Assembly (NCBI GenBank): GCA_013396915.1
Contig: VWZL01000355.1
Span: forward strand, 1-64,000
DNA from: Stercorarius parasiticus
Lineage: Eukaryota > Chordata > Aves > Charadriiformes > Stercorariidae
DNA: 64,000 nt
Reading direction: 5' to 3'
Shown here: piece after piece, positions 47,719 through 61,499 of the stretch
How the letters are laid out: the number at the start of each line of letters is the position of its first letter
Numbering within the stretch: position 1 is the stretch's first letter
Made by a program: the position numbers and the translations under genes
The notes under the pieces: generated by a model
The model's database searches: none
The model's input: the letters and a program-made list of their open reading frames with translations, nothing else
Told to the model about the DNA's origin: nothing

Positions 47719-49985
47719 AGAGGGTCATAGCATCCCAGAAGAAAATTTGAGAAACCCAGTTCGTTCCCATATATCTTTAGGTAAGGTAAATGAATGACAT
47801 TTTTTAGAGATTGCCATTGTAATCCTAATAATCCTTATTGTATTTTGTCTTCATTATAATACCTATAGGCATTTTTGAACAGGAATGTCATATCAAAAGA
47901 AAATACAATGCTCTTTTTCAGGTTTTAATCCTCTTGCAAGAAGTGTCATTTATTACAAGCCTAGTTTTGGAATTTTAATTCTGACTGTAAAGAATTTCAA
48001 TAGATTCCATCTCTACTCCCTTTTACAGGCACAATTCACTTTCAACCAATTTTCAGAGGAAGGCATTTTCAAGACCTAATCTAATAAAAAAGTGGACCCT
48101 TCTTCACTGACACTGCGTTATTCTTTAAAGTCTCTATGGTAATGTGAGGAAATCATTTAACTACAGAAAGGTTTCCCCCTGCATGATGGTGGAAAAAAGG
48201 ATTAAAACCTCAAGTTCTCAATACCAGAGCTACATGATCCAGATATAATTTAGTGTGAAATGTATTCTAACATTAATATCTAACTTCTTTCCACAGCTTG
48301 TTTACCAGGATGTCCTACAAATGTGCATATTTCACAAAGTTTACATCTGCTTTGTCCTCTGAGCACTGAACAGATCTTGATTTTAGATCTCAGCTTAGCA
48401 TTTCCTAGTGTTACACATGGTAGTTTTCACAGTATTTTAACTGAGGCAAAGCTGGCAGCAGAAATCCCCGGCCTCTGATGCTCTGTTTTATTTAGGCATC
48501 CATCCCTCATTATTTGAGAATTACCAAAAAATATACACATTCAATATAATAACCCACCACCACCTCTCTACTTCTAAGAAATAAAATTCTAGCTTTATTT
48601 TAAATCATCTTATTACTGGCCATACAGCAGTATAAGCTAATAAAAGAACACAGTGTTTTATAATTAGGCTTCTAAGAATTTCATATGGCACATTCACCTA
48701 TAACTTCCTAGTAAATAATAAATACAACGTGTTCACACAAGACTTAAGTAATGGTCACACAGAATTGAGTATGTGTCAGTGAAATAATAGTGACAGGTGC
48801 ACATCAGCAGTAGTAAGCAACTAATCTGGAACAACATATGCAGAATTATCTGATGTTCGATTATCTGCATTAAAATGCCTTCTAGGACAACTGAGAAAGA
48901 CACAATGTTAGAAAAAAAATCTATATGTGGCTTTTGGAGAACATAGAAGTCTTTATAAATAATGAGAAATGAGCATCTAGATCGTTATATGACTGTGTTT
49001 TGCTGAGAGATTTTTTCTGGTAGGATTTTGCCTTTGTTAAACTACCTTTCTTTTAGAGAAAGAATTTTTGTCTTTCCTTATTTAATCTCAACTGTCATCT
49101 TGAGGGAAAGAAAATAAAATAACATAGCTCTATTGAATAATACACAGTACAAAGTAGCTCATGGTTTTTCCTACATATTCACAAACTAAGTTGTTCATCA
49201 GTAAGGATGTATTTAAATGTTAGGACTATCGTATTGTGACTGTGAGAAAGGAAAAATACAAGAAAGCAAAAATGAAAGAAGACCATAAATACGTCTTATT
49301 TTTCAATTTTTATAAAAAAAAAGTGTCATTTCTCTAGTGCTTCTGTTATGTCCAAATTAACAGTCATTCACGTGGTTCAAGAACTAGCATGAGTTTGGTC
49401 CATTTTTATCTCTCTCTAATCGATTTTGCATTCAGGTGACACAGCTGAAATGATTTAACTGTTACTAGTCTCACCAAAAGAGACGAGTTTTCTTCCCCAA
49501 CATTCTTCTGCTCATGTCAACACAAGTCCTGCTGCCAGTCACCAAGTTTAGTACTCATCTGACATCATCAGTGAGCCAATTAAATACACTACTTAGCTTT
49601 CTCATTTTTTGTTGTAATGGGGTAGTTGTCTTCTAGATTAGTAATTTAAATTAGTTCACTAAAAATTGAAATGAGTACTAGGGCTAGCACAAGCTGCATG
49701 AATATGGTACCTGCACAGATCATGTTATGAGCAAAAGTGAACATACCATGTGTATGAAGCTAAGAATTTGCTGCTGGCCTAATTAAGTTCTTATCAACTT
49801 AATGAGTATAAGGCAGTTGTTATGACTACAGAAAAATGTCATTACAATGCAGTTAAAATAATTATACAGAAAGCCTTCCTAGAACCTATGTCTTTTTAGT
49901 GTTACGTTCAACCTCCTCTGTCTCTCTGTGTCCTATCAGTCTTCAAGAAGGACAGAGAAGTGTCCTGAGGTCTTTGTTAGACAGC
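47719..49985. other. Unique AT-rich non-coding DNA
   Basis: No gene or transposon is recognised. It is ordinary AT-rich unique sequence; the longest frame is 64 codons. Confidence 0.6.
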
Positions 49986-50391
49986 TGAGATAAAGACAGT
50001 CTAATAGAACACTAATGGATGATTTAAGAATAACAATAATAATGGTAAAAGAATATACAAAATAAGAGATGCAATACGATGCTCTCACCACCCAGTGATT
50101 GATTGCCCTGCCCGTCCTGAGCAGCGATCCTGAGTCAGAGATTCCTGACCCCCGTCAAACTCCCACTTATATACTAAGCATGATGTCTATGGTATGGAAT
50201 ATTCCTTTGGCCAGCTTGTCCTCTCTATGCTCCCTTTCACCTTCTATGGGAAGTTGAAAAACTTGTCTAATGTAAACATTACTTAGCAACAACTAAACCA
50301 ATATGTGTTATCAACATTATTCTCATACTAAATCTAAAACACAGCAGCTGCTAGGAAGAAAATTAACTCTATCCCAGCTGAAACCAAGACA
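49986..50391 (-). mobile_element. Endogenous retrovirus solo LTR, U5 end truncated
   Basis: On the minus strand the element starts TGTCTTGGTTTCAGCTGGGA (50391 downward), a familiar start of a widespread avian LTR. It continues through TATGAGAATAATGTTGATAA, GAATATTCCATACC and a TATA box TATATAA (50173-50167). It then passes a segment with TTTTGTATATTC and ends after TAGACTGTCTTTATCTC (about 50003-49987). From memory such LTRs continue for roughly another hundred bases before a CA terminus, and that part is missing here. No internal retroviral sequence lies on either side, so it is a solo LTR or LTR fragment. Confidence 0.85.
50167..50173 (-). promoter_or_regulatory. LTR TATA box
   Basis: TATATAA on the minus strand, about 220 bases inside the LTR 5' end, in the position expected for the U3 core promoter. 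The LTR is fragmentary, so activity is doubtful. Confidence 0.55.
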
Positions 50392-53300
50392 GAGGACCTA
50401 AATGAGAAGAGCAGAGCAGGTTATGTGAGGGTAGTTGGAATCATCCCCACTCCATAGTGACAAGGCTGGTCCACAGACAAGCTTTAGTCTGTTAGAGATC
50501 TCCTCAAACGCAAGCAGCTCTGGTGTGGTGAGTGGATGCTCCAGGGCCTGACAGGTCAAAAGCTGAACAATAATCTTCCCAACCTCCATTCACATCATTA
50601 GTGCCTTTTTAGTTCTCTCTTACAAAAGAGAACTCAGCATACATCACTGAATAAGAATTGGCTGTGTTATGGCTAGGCTTTAACTCTTAGTTATTACTTC
50701 TTAGCTTCTCCAGCGCAGCAGTGGTATAAATTCTCCCAGCTCACTCCAGTGCAGAGCCAAACAATGTATGCTAAGCTATTGCTAAGGGTAATTTCTGCTT
50801 ACTGGTTTGATTTTGGACTAGAAGAAACTAGGTTTGTTTATTTAGTAAGTTCTGAATTAAAGACAAGTTTGGAGGATGATATGCAGATCTGAAACTCTAA
50901 ATATGGCATTTAAGGACATATGCTATGGACTGCTAAAGACTATTACTTTCCATTGTGTTTAGTTTATGGCTAAAATTATTAACCAATTAAAAGCGTAGGA
51001 AAGACACGTGACTGAAGAAAGCCAGTATAAACATGACTAGGAATTGATTAAATGCTTGGAGAAACAGAGGAATACAAGATTACTTAGATTCAGGCTGATG
51101 TCAACCAGAGGTAAAGCAGGAGAGGTAAACTTCTCCTGCTTGCTGTGCAAGGGTTGCTACCTGCAATAGTGCATTGAAGAAACATGAAAAACAAATTTAC
51201 TACCAAGTCAGAATGCAGGATGAGATTGAGTACACGGGCTGCTTGGATGAAATGGAACTAGAAACCAGCTCCTGACCACCCAACATGACCTTTGGTGGAG
51301 TTGTTACAACGTCAGGTGCCAGAATATACACCTGAGTGCATGTACACACACAAACACATACACACATGCATGGGTAATATACCATTCACCAGTATATAAC
51401 ATGAGTTCAACACAAGCAAACTGAGCATAAGCCACTACATTAATTTCTAAGGATTTTGGATCACTTCCTATTTGATAAACAGCATTTCAGGATTTATTGA
51501 ATGCCAGTGCTGACCAGTAAGACCCAAAGACCAAAGGCAAATAAGAAAGGCAAACCATAGAAAAATCAACATTAGTTTTTTGGATAATTTTGGCAACATA
51601 TTTTTAAGTGTTTGAGATATTTAGGAACTTTACCTTTAGTAGTTCCACACAATTACCTTAACTTGGATTGAAAGCTACCAGACATCTAAAGCCTGCAGTG
51701 GATGAGCAAATATATATTTACTATATAATCTGATGTACTTTCATTGTGCAAACAGGATACATGTGTTTATCTATATTCAATTTATTTATAGCTAAGATGA
51801 ATCAGTTTTGTACATAATGAACATTATGGCAGAAGCAGAGATTTCTAGTTCATCAAAGAGAAAGTGATCCAAAATGCTTTGAAATTGCTGATATATGTTA
51901 TGTTAAGCTTGCATTGGTTGAACTCATGCTCTGTGCAGGTGGACAACATATTTTATGTATGTGTGCATGTCTGTATCTGTGTGCACACGCACTTGTGTCT
52001 GTATATACCAGAAATTTTTATATCATGGAAGCCAGATGTACAAGTTAATTTTTGCATGTTTACAAGAATTCTGCAAAATAAAATTCTACCATAGCAGCAG
52101 GATCTCTTTTAAATACACATTCTAAAAGGCACGCATGGTTAATTTTAGGCAGAAACATTAAACTTCCATATGGAAACAGAATTAGTAATTAGTAGGAACA
52201 AGTAAAGACTGAGATTCTTTGTATCTATTAGAAATCCATTAACAGTTTAAGATTATTTTCTAAATTCAAAGTAATGAAAATAGTTCAATAAGCAATGAAG
52301 TCTGAATACATTAAAATAGAATCACATCTGTTTTCTACAAATCTTAATGAATAGACCTAACCCAAAGAAAAAAAAACAAAGAAAAAAAAAAGAGAAGAAA
52401 ACTTGCTGCATTCTGTCTTTACTAATTAATGTAAACGGAGAGGATAATGTTCTTGTGGTTTTGTACAGGAACTTAGGTGAGTAATCACTGTGAAAAACGC
52501 AGCACCTCACTGACTGCAAATGTGAACAGCATTGTAGAACAAGCTGTACTGAAAAAAAAAGTCTTTAAGGAATATGTCAATTTTTATGTCACTGATTTTT
52601 ATAATGTATGTTCTGAATACAAAAATAAATCCCAGCCTCCCCTCTGTTAGTCCTGAAGAACATTAACAAGAAGACAGGAATAGTTTTGGCACTAAAGATC
52701 AACCAGGTTAGCCATTAAATATTCCAGAAGCCTTTGGCTATAATCACATAAAAGTTTCCTGTAGCTTCCCTTTTTGTAGCTCGCAACATGAGTAAACATC
52801 ATTTTTGGAAGCATACAACAAGAACAAACCACAGGTTACTTTTTCTACATGTGATGACTTCAAAATAACTATAAGAATGAAAACACTAAAAATGTCATTC
52901 CGAGTGGACCTGGAATGGTCTTTGTGATGCTGTTGTATTTATTTGAAGTATTTATGGAGATCTGTTTAGGTCACTTTTACCTTTACCTTTTTTTTTTTTT
53001 CCTCCTCACTTTGCACATGGGGAAGGAGAAGACTGATCCAGAAGAAATAAGGACCTTTGTCTTTTAAATAATCTTTTCCCAAGTACAGAAAGTACAGTAT
53101 CTCCTATAGCTTCTTGCCTGTACTCATGATTGTCAGTGACCTGCTCTGTAAATTGAAGTATCTATGACACCTATTACTGAAACTCTTTCTGCCTCCATGA
53201 AAACTTAATGGAGGCAACACAACTGTTGTGGATCTTCAGGCAAGAAACAGCTTGACCCCATTAGAATTAAATTCACTTGACATTACGTGCTGACACTGTA

Positions 53301-55973
53301 CCCCAGAGCATTCTTTGATACAATACCCCCTCCATTCTTTGATACAGTATATTATAAAATATAGGTGCATTTCTGCGCATATGTAGTTTATGCTGTTTCT
53401 GCAGTAAGAGTCCATCACAAGGCAGTGGATATTCCCTTTCAAATCACCACACTTAGAAAGAGACAAAGGAACAGTTGTTCCCAACCCCCTTTTGCAGTAA
53501 GTAGGGATCAATCATAGATTGCCATAACGACATCTTCCAAAATCCTGTTTGTTTAAAATGTATCTCAATGTTTGAAAATATTTCTCTTCGCTTCTTTAAT
53601 TTTTTAAGCAGTAACAGGTAGACATGTAACCAGGATCAACTCTCCCTTTGAATCCCTAAAATTCTATTAATAGGTCAATCTCTACAGGAGAATGTAATGT
53701 TTCAAAAAGTAATTTAGTAGTCCAAATTGTAATTTCTTTCTAAGGACATTGCTTAATAAGTTAAAAATATCTAAGACCCAAATGCATAAAAGACTATAGA
53801 GAAAGTTATTGTCAAATTTAGGTGGAATTTACGCAGCTAACTCCAAGAACATATCATTCAAAACATGGCAGGGCTGATACTCTACACCACATAGGAACCT
53901 GAATTTTCAGCACACTTACAGAGTGCTAGTCAGAAGCCATTCAAGCTTTCAGAGCATTGGCATCATCACTGGCCTCTCAGCACAAACACTGCTTATAGAG
54001 CAGCCAATTGATTTCCTTCTAAAGCTTCACTGGAAGTAAAATCCACCACTCTCCCCATCATCTCTGGGATAGCTGAGAGGCGCAGCTGCAATAACCAGAC
54101 AAGGTGTTTTGAAGAAGAGTAGGAGGTGCTGTGTCTAGAAAAGCAGCCTATATTCTTCCACTACAGTAACTTTATTGGTACCAGATAAAAGGCTTTGTCT
54201 GATTTTGGATGTGGCATAAAATGCAGTCTGTAAAAGTGAACTTGGATTAAGAGATCAGAACGTGTAGCCCTGAAATTCAAAGGATTTTGGTTCCTTTTTT
54301 TTGGGATATAGCTAATGGGTAATAAAAAAGTCATCAAACAAAACAAACAACAAGTGGCCAGTCAGCAAGTTACACTTACTGCCAGGAAGATGTGGGGAAT
54401 TTCCGTTCCTTCTGTCACATTTTTTTAAAATACAAATATAATTGGTTAGGTAGCCAGGTGGAAACCTGGTCATTTGATCTCCAAATATGTGGACTTTTCC
54501 CACATAATCCTTTGCCTATTTTTAATCAATATAACAGAAACATTTAAATACTTTTTTCTATTTTTTTTTTAAATCTATTTGCTTTATCGATTAAGGACTA
54601 AACGTGAAAGGCACAGCAGTGAAGTGAGTGAGCCCTTTCTGAATCACCAATGCTTTAAACTCTCCTTTTAAAATGAAAGGAGTGCCCCCAGCAGGTTTTT
54701 TTTGTCCTAGTTCAAAGAGTATTTTAGAAGCATGTCTGTCTTCTCTTTGGGCCTTGGCTAGTACTAATCCTTCTCATAAGGATGACCAAGAAGGCTGACA
54801 GCTAATCAATTACTTACTTGTTATGCTCTGAGGAATTTAACAATCAGAGAAAAAAGATGCACTAACAGCTTTCATTTACCCATTCATCTTAAACTCAACA
54901 GACTCAAAAAACTACATTCACTGCAGCGTCACTTGGAAAGCCCCAATTCCATATCTTGAAGGGTTTTTAGGGGGAAAAAAAAAAAAGTTTTTTATGAGAC
55001 CAAATGCATTTTAAGCACGAGAACAGGGAAGTTTATAACTTGTAATATGTACGTAAATATACAGTCTGATAGCTCTCACCAGACTAACACAGAAGCAGCT
55101 CCACTGAAGTCAAATGAATGGTGCAACGTATGAAGCTGTAATGAAATAAAATCAATGCTAGATATTGGATATAGAATTGTGGTTAGAAATTCGGGATTTT
55201 TTTCATTTTCCTTTCTCTTATGTGTTTCCTTTATGGTTGTGAAAACGGATTAAGGCAATTAATACAGTCCGGTAATCAATAAACAGCAAATTTGTATCAT
55301 AGTTTTCAAGACTGACCCCCATCTCCTTTCAGGGTTTCTTTTATTCTTGCAATTCATATTCAAGTAATGCTCTAAATTAAATTGTATTGTTAAAAAAATA
55401 TAGAGAACCTTTCTTAAAGCACACTTAATGTCTGTATTTGCTGTAAGCTTACAAACATCTTCAGTTTTCAGTCCTCTAAGGTATTAGACATGTACTTAAT
55501 TGAAGCATAAATCAGATGGGGTATATATATGCTTAAAACTGGGCATGTCATGAACGAATTCTGACAATAGTCACCTGTAGTGTGTATCTATCAGTTATAG
55601 AATGTACTAGAATGTTTTAGAACGTATTCCTAAGAAATTTAATGAGCTATATGGGATTTTTTACAAGAAGTCCAGCAATAATTACAAAATTTAATAAGAC
55701 ATGGTCATCTCAGTGCAATTTAAGAACTTTTGGGTTTTGTATGTAAGCTTCTAAAGCTTTGTAGTTCCTTCTTGTTTTAAACAACTTTGTTGTTATTTCA
55801 GGGGTGCTTATACCCACTTCTACATTTTAAGTTAGTGAACTTCAAATGCAAGCTGGTATATCTATTTGTAAAGCTGCCTGCATACAGATACTTGTGGTGC
55901 ACTATAATTGTTCAACCAATGTAGAGGCAAATGTGGCTTTGAATTCATCTATTATTGAGTTTCTTTAGAGTTG
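50392..55973. other. Unique AT-rich non-coding DNA
   Basis: About 5.6 kb with no gene or recognised transposon. It has CA/TG-rich patches at 51344-51370 and 51955-52000, an A-rich tract at 52365-52395, a poly(T) at 52988-53000 and a 24-bp-spaced duplication at 53309-53346. Confidence 0.6.
53309..53346. repeat. Short direct repeat at 24-bp spacing
   Basis: CATTCTTTGATACA occurs at 53309-53322 and 53333-53346, separated by ATACCCCCTC. It looks like a small tandem duplication. Confidence 0.85.
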
Positions 55974-56023
55974 TGTTACCAAAGACAGGCGTCTCCTTTG
56001 TTTCTAAAATGATTGTTTCGTAT

Positions 56024-56186
56024 TAACCTTCTTATTATGTGAGAAAATAGCTAATTACTGACCTTCTTACTGTATACAAAGAAATAGTTAGTCACTGAGC
56101 TGATGTTGCAGATAGTGATAATGAGGAGACAGCCAGAAGTAGCTCATCACCAAGGATGGGATAGCAAGAAATAGTTAATCACTTCA
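56024..56186 (+). repeat. U3 internal repeats of the LTR
   Basis: A unit of 35-39 bases, AACCTTCTTATTATGTGAG followed by AAAATAGCTAATTAC (56024-56058), is imperfectly repeated at 56059-56097 (GACCTTCTTACTG, then GAAATAGTTAGTCACTG). A partial third unit, CAAGAAATAGTTAATCACTT, lies at 56165-56184. Such U3 repeats in retroviral LTRs are often enhancer-like. Here that is inference only. Confidence 0.65.
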
Positions 56187-56517
56187 AGGTTCTTCTATAC
56201 ATCAAGTATGTACTCCTATACCAATTAGGGTAGAGTTATGGCTACTTCAAAGAACATCCTTATTATCTTCACGAAGTTGGCAAACTTACAGCAAACTTTT
56301 ACTGTCCCGGGATGAGTCAATACCTTAAAAGGATAATGTGAGGAAGGGTCTCCTTACCCAAACAACCACCGAGACACTCACACTTGCACAGAAGTGTTTT
56401 GCTGATGCAGCAAAATTAGATAAGCACGAGCAAAAATACTATTCAGTCATCCTAATGAATATGTAAGCCTAGGTGGAGTTATATATTGGGTAGGTGGAAT
56501 AATGAGAATATTTTGTG

Positions 56518-56525
56518 TATAAATA
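56518..56525 (+). promoter_or_regulatory. LTR TATA box
   Basis: TATAAATA sits 72 bases upstream of the AATAAA signal and 134 bases from the LTR end, the usual arrangement of a U3 core promoter. The ends and both signals are intact, so residual promoter activity is conceivable. Confidence 0.65.
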
Positions 56526-56589
56526 ATGGGTGAATATCCCCAGTAAGGGGTGCTAGATTTGTGGATTTTCACCCTAGCACCTGACGTTG

Positions 56590-56595
56590 AATAAA
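56590..56595 (+). promoter_or_regulatory. LTR poly(A) signal
   Basis: AATAAA in the context GTTGAATAAAGCAATATC, about 56 bases before the LTR end, fits the R-region polyadenylation signal of a compact LTR. Confidence 0.65.
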
Positions 56596-56651
56596 GCAAT
56601 ATCTCATCTCTAAATCACTTTTGGTTTTGAGGGCTTTTATTTCAGGTAACA

Positions 56652-59600
56652 GTTTGAGAGACTCAAAAGGCATTTTAAGTTTCCGCAGCTTTTCTTGACT
56701 GCTCTTACAAGCCACAGAGTTGTCTAGATTCTTCAGATTGCTGCTATACAATACCCTTTTTCTTTACTATCTCTCTTCATCAGGACATATCCTAACCATA
56801 TTCAGCCCCGGTCTCTATCATTCACTGCAAATGCCTAAAACACCTGGAAGATCACATAATGGTTGGGATGATTCACTAGCTAGAACAAAAGATTTTAACC
56901 CCCTTTTCCATTGCCTTAGGCATTGCTATAAAGGGGTCAGGATGGGAGGTAGAGATCTGAAATACCATATTTAATGAGAAAGAATTAAGAGTTACTTTCA
57001 ACATTTCTGAAGTCTCAGTCATACTCCATGTTCAGACATTCTAAGAGGAGGAAATTATTACAGCCAATTCATGATCTTAATTTCACTGAAAGACTTTGGT
57101 GCTTTGGAAGAGTAAAATAACAATATTTTACATTTTAAGCTATTCAGACTTGACAAAACAGCTTTCGATAACATTTATGTCTTTATGCCCACCAAATTAT
57201 GAAAAGACTTTCTTCTGAGGCAATTCATCAATTAAATTTCATTGCCTCACTGACTATATGTAGTGTGGTTTTTTTCCCACATATTACTGAAAAATTAATA
57301 ACCAAACAAATAAATACCAACACATCCTTTGAGAGGGGTGGAACTGAAAGGAAAAATTCAATTAAAATTTCAAGTAAATGTGATTTTTTTTTTTCCTCTA
57401 CCCAATAATATTATTGGGATTTCCATGTATTTCTGTGTGGAATTTTCATTGAACTGATTATTACCATTTTTAGGAAAAAGCAGACAGGACTGCTTGACAC
57501 TGACCTCATTTATATCACTGTAAATGATGCCACACTAGTGACATTAATTTTGAAAATTAATAGCAAGACATAATAATCAGTAAAGTTTTGAAACTTTATC
57601 AAAAACTCAAAACCATATCAACATCCATGGGAAATAATGGATGTACACAACCTTGAATTCACAGAGCTTCCTCAGAAAAGTGGTAATAGAAAAAATGGCA
57701 ACATATGGCATAAACTATTCACTGGTATACATTGTACTAGCAAAATTTCATAGTTGCTATGATTATCAGAACTGCTACAGAAACACCATTCTAACCAAAA
57801 CCTTAATGCATTATGTGCATCAAAAAAAAAGACACATTTACTGTCCCCACTCCTAAATTACTATCTTAAACATACCAAGAAGAAGAAGCATGGAAACATG
57901 AAATGACGTGAAAGAATGTAGCAAGAATGGTACAATAGACTGGTATAGTTGCATGCATACCTAAGCTTACTCCTCAGCTGAGGGAGACAAACCTTCCTTC
58001 CTGATCCTGAGGTCAGCAACACTGAAGGCCCACCTAACGCCAAGATCTTTTGCATTAATTGTTTCAGCAGGTAATGATCTGAAGACTTTTCGATCTAACC
58101 AAACTAAACAGATGAAACACAGAATGTGAAACTGCAGCACAGAAATGAATAGATTTCAAACTACTTGCCCTCATCTGACATATTCCAGAGCACAGAAATT
58201 CTTCTTTACACGATGATCCCATGAATGCTGGAGGGTTCTGCTATTTTAGGCTACTTGCTACATACCTGAACCATAAATACCTTAAAGTACAGCTGAAAGA
58301 GGAATAAAGCATATGCCCCAGCACTCTCAAGATTAAATTCTGGTCCTGCCTGAAGTGAATGGCAGCACTGCAGGCTTCCTTCAGATTTTAGGGATATACA
58401 ATGAGAATTACTTGTTCAGACACAAGAAATGCCGATTGCCTGTTTGTTCAGCAACAGATAAAGATCCAGGCAAGATGCAAGGATAAGGAGTGCCTTAGTT
58501 TCACATCATGGCCGACAACTCTTACATGTAGACATTTTCTATGTCTATGCGTGTATGTGTCAATGTGACTGTGTGTTTGTGTGTGTATACATACCTAATA
58601 TTACATAACGCCCAATTGTGTAAACCTCAGTTCTTCTCAGTTACCATAGCAACAGGGCACTGTGCTGAGATATGAGTAGTCTTCCCTTGATATGATTTTG
58701 ATCAGCTCTTTCTGTTGCAAATTAATATTAAATTGGAAGTCGATAATAAATGAAAATACCTTTCTAAGCAGCAACCAACGATGTTAACAGGATGAACAGC
58801 AGGAAGTATTAAGCAATTTAGCAGTCAGCCACTGCCACTAGAAAACAGTATAATACAGAAAGCAAGCTACTGATTTTTATGAAAACACAGTGGAAAATAG
58901 CTTCCAGGAGCATTTCAACGCATAACCACTCATTTAAACTGCATGGAAAATGACAATATACAGCTGCATCTTAAGGCCTCCATTCCTAGCTTTTAATTAG
59001 ATATTGCTTGACTCATCCTTTGTCTAAAGGACCTGGTGACTAGAGGTGACATGTTGATATAAGTCTCCTACACACAATCATCTCATATAGGTAAAGCTAT
59101 ACTTACAAGCTTCTATGCAGAAAAAAGCCAACCACCTACAGGAAAAAGATCAAGTGGAGGATTTACGTAAAAAAAAAAAAATATATATTGTGCTCAATGG
59201 CATCATTTACCCATTTCTTTATAATTGTTTAAGAAAGTGTGAATTACATTAAAATCACAAAGCTACATGAAAGAAATCTAAATGTTTAATTTAATCTTGA
59301 GGAAAGCACTTATATGATTTTGGAGCCAGCATGCCTAGGTGTTGAAATAGAAGTCATTGAAATGTATGCAATCAACTTGCACAGTCAGTTTTGAAAATGG
59401 AAGGTAGCTTGTCATGCAAGATTTACATCTAAATAGGTAAGAAATGAAGAACCTCACAGTACCAAGAATTTCCCATTATTAAAGGGTTTCCCTAAACATA
59501 TATTCTTTCATTTTGGAAATTCTGACTACATAGCATACAAAGATTTTGTCACATGCTGCTGTTCTGATTACAAAACTCCTGACAGGTACACCACGCACAT

Positions 59601-61499
59601 CCACACACACATATTAAATACAACGTACACCTACCCGTAGCTCTTTTTCTTAGCATGAATTCCTGGTGGCTTAAAAAGAAAAGCTCCAGTGGAAATAGAA
59701 ATGGTAATCTCAATTTAGCCATACATTTCAGGGATGTGCATGGTTGTATATGTTACTTATCTAAATATGAATGATCTCTTTGTAAAAATAATAGTCGTAG
59801 AATTACAACTTAGACTAACGTTCTTTCCTTTTGAATATGTAATTGTTGGTTTTCTACCACGTGAATTCTACTTTAACCTCTAACTTTTAAAGCTTGGGTT
59901 TTTTGTCCATGAACAGATCTGTAAAAATATATTCTCCAAAAAGTCAGAAAGACTCAGCACTCTACCCTGATAATGTGAAAAAGACAGCACATACTGTAAA
60001 GGTCTATATGCTCACACTGAGTCATCCACTAAAATAATAAGAAAAACCAGAAAATTCCAAGTAAATAATTCTGAGTTGACTTTTTACATTTGAGACAGCC
60101 TACTCATGGAAAAACTTCACTATGTGGCATTCCCTGTCTCTAGGCAGACATTTTAAAGTTGTTTCACAACAAATGAAGCTTGTGCACCAGTTTTATTAGC
60201 TTCTTGCAATATGCTTTGCCAAGAAATGCGAGACTCAAATCACTATGTAAATTCATTAATCTCGTAAAGCAATTAGTGTAAAATCCAGTGACTGCTAAAT
60301 GATTCCAAATGAATTAGTTGCAACATAACATTTAATTTTCAGGAGTGTGTTCATTTATTTATGTTACATGGCAATCTTTACAAGACAAATGTAAATATTT
60401 AGACCCCAATCCTGCAACTGTCACAAAAGAAAACCGTTTTTCCTCACTGTTACATCAAAACAGAAAGATTGGTTTCTAAGGACCAGATACCAAGTAACCC
60501 ACAGTTAGGGAGAGGTTTCAGAAAAGCTCAATTGCTATTTAGGCATTTCAGTGTGCTCCAGATTTTCAAAATTATTGAGAAGACACTAGCTACGCTTAGG
60601 ACATTTGTAGGCATATTTAGAAAAAACAATAACAGCGCTCAAAAGCATTGAGCTTAGCCAGAAATGTGGCACAGTCTTTCCTCCCAGCCAGTGGTATACT
60701 AAACCAGGTAAGTACACATGACAAGATCAAGACTCCTTTAAAGGATCCTAAAGGAAGAACAACCTCTGAAAGACTGAGGATCACACTACTTTTGGAGGAG
60801 CAAAAGAGGAACATTCTGTCCTAACTGATCTACTCACCAAAGAGATGGCCCGTCTTAGACTAAATTCAACAGCTCTAATAAGCCAGCTTCCTGGTTTGGC
60901 AAGTAGATTTGGCAGAGGTTTGGCAAGTAGGAAATAAAAAAAAAAAATTTAAAAAAAATTATATAATGCTAGGAATCAAAGCAACAAAATGGATGAGTAG
61001 AAACTACTAGTGGAAGACCAAAAAAAAGTTTTCAAGAAACCATACCAGCAGTGAAATAATAGAGTTGAGACATCTATATTTAAGATTTCTATGACACAAT
61101 AGGAAAATTTAACTTTTGCAAGGTAAAACTGAGTGATAAAACCAAAACATTGTAAAGAAAGTACAGATAGGGATACTTGGGAAATTATGAAACAGTATCT
61201 GAGACAAAATCACCATGGAGACAGACTAAAGTTCTTTTCAGATAATACCAGTGATCTGCTAGCAATCTCTAGGGTCAGGTACAGAATGTCTGTACAGAAT
61301 TGTCTGCAGTGGCATCACAAGCAAATATTACTGAGAATTGTGCCATGATGGAACAATAAGTTACAATGGATGACCTGGGAAACTAGTGCTAAGTATAATA
61401 CTTGGGATTAGACACAATCCAAAGGAATATATATAACTTCAAGAAATCTGAGGAGATTATTTTTTTGTGATTCCAGAAAAATAAGATGGCACACGGTCG
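56652..61499. other. Unique AT-rich non-coding DNA
   Basis: No gene or recognised transposon. A TG-rich patch lies at 58549-58592, an A-run followed by TATATAT at 59169-59188, a duplicated GGTTTGGCAAGTAG at 60895-60931 and an A/T low-complexity tract at 60936-60965. A diverged 5' continuation of the CR1 at 61.5 kb may exist below 61500 but cannot be shown by eye. Confidence 0.55.
60895..60931. repeat. Short direct repeat GGTTTGGCAAGTAG
   Basis: The 14-base word occurs twice with a 24-base period, and the linker ATTTGGCAGA partly repeats TTTGGCA again. It is a small local duplication. Confidence 0.8.

Larger units (their letters stand above)
55974..56651 (+). mobile_element. Complete solo LTR of an endogenous retrovirus
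   Basis: The element begins TGTTACC (55974-55980) and ends GGTAACA (56645-56651), a perfect 7-bp inverted terminal pair with the TG...CA ends expected of an LTR. A TATA box TATAAATA lies at 56518-56525 and a poly(A) signal AATAAA at 56590-56595, giving a + orientation with a short R region. U3 contains repeated GAAATAGTTAATCACT-like blocks at about 56041-56060, 56080-56097 and 56165-56180. The flanks GTTG (before) and GTTT (after) could be a decayed target-site duplication. No gag, pol or env sequence adjoins. The ERV class is uncertain, and resemblance to avian ERVL-type LTRs is from memory. Confidence 0.8.
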
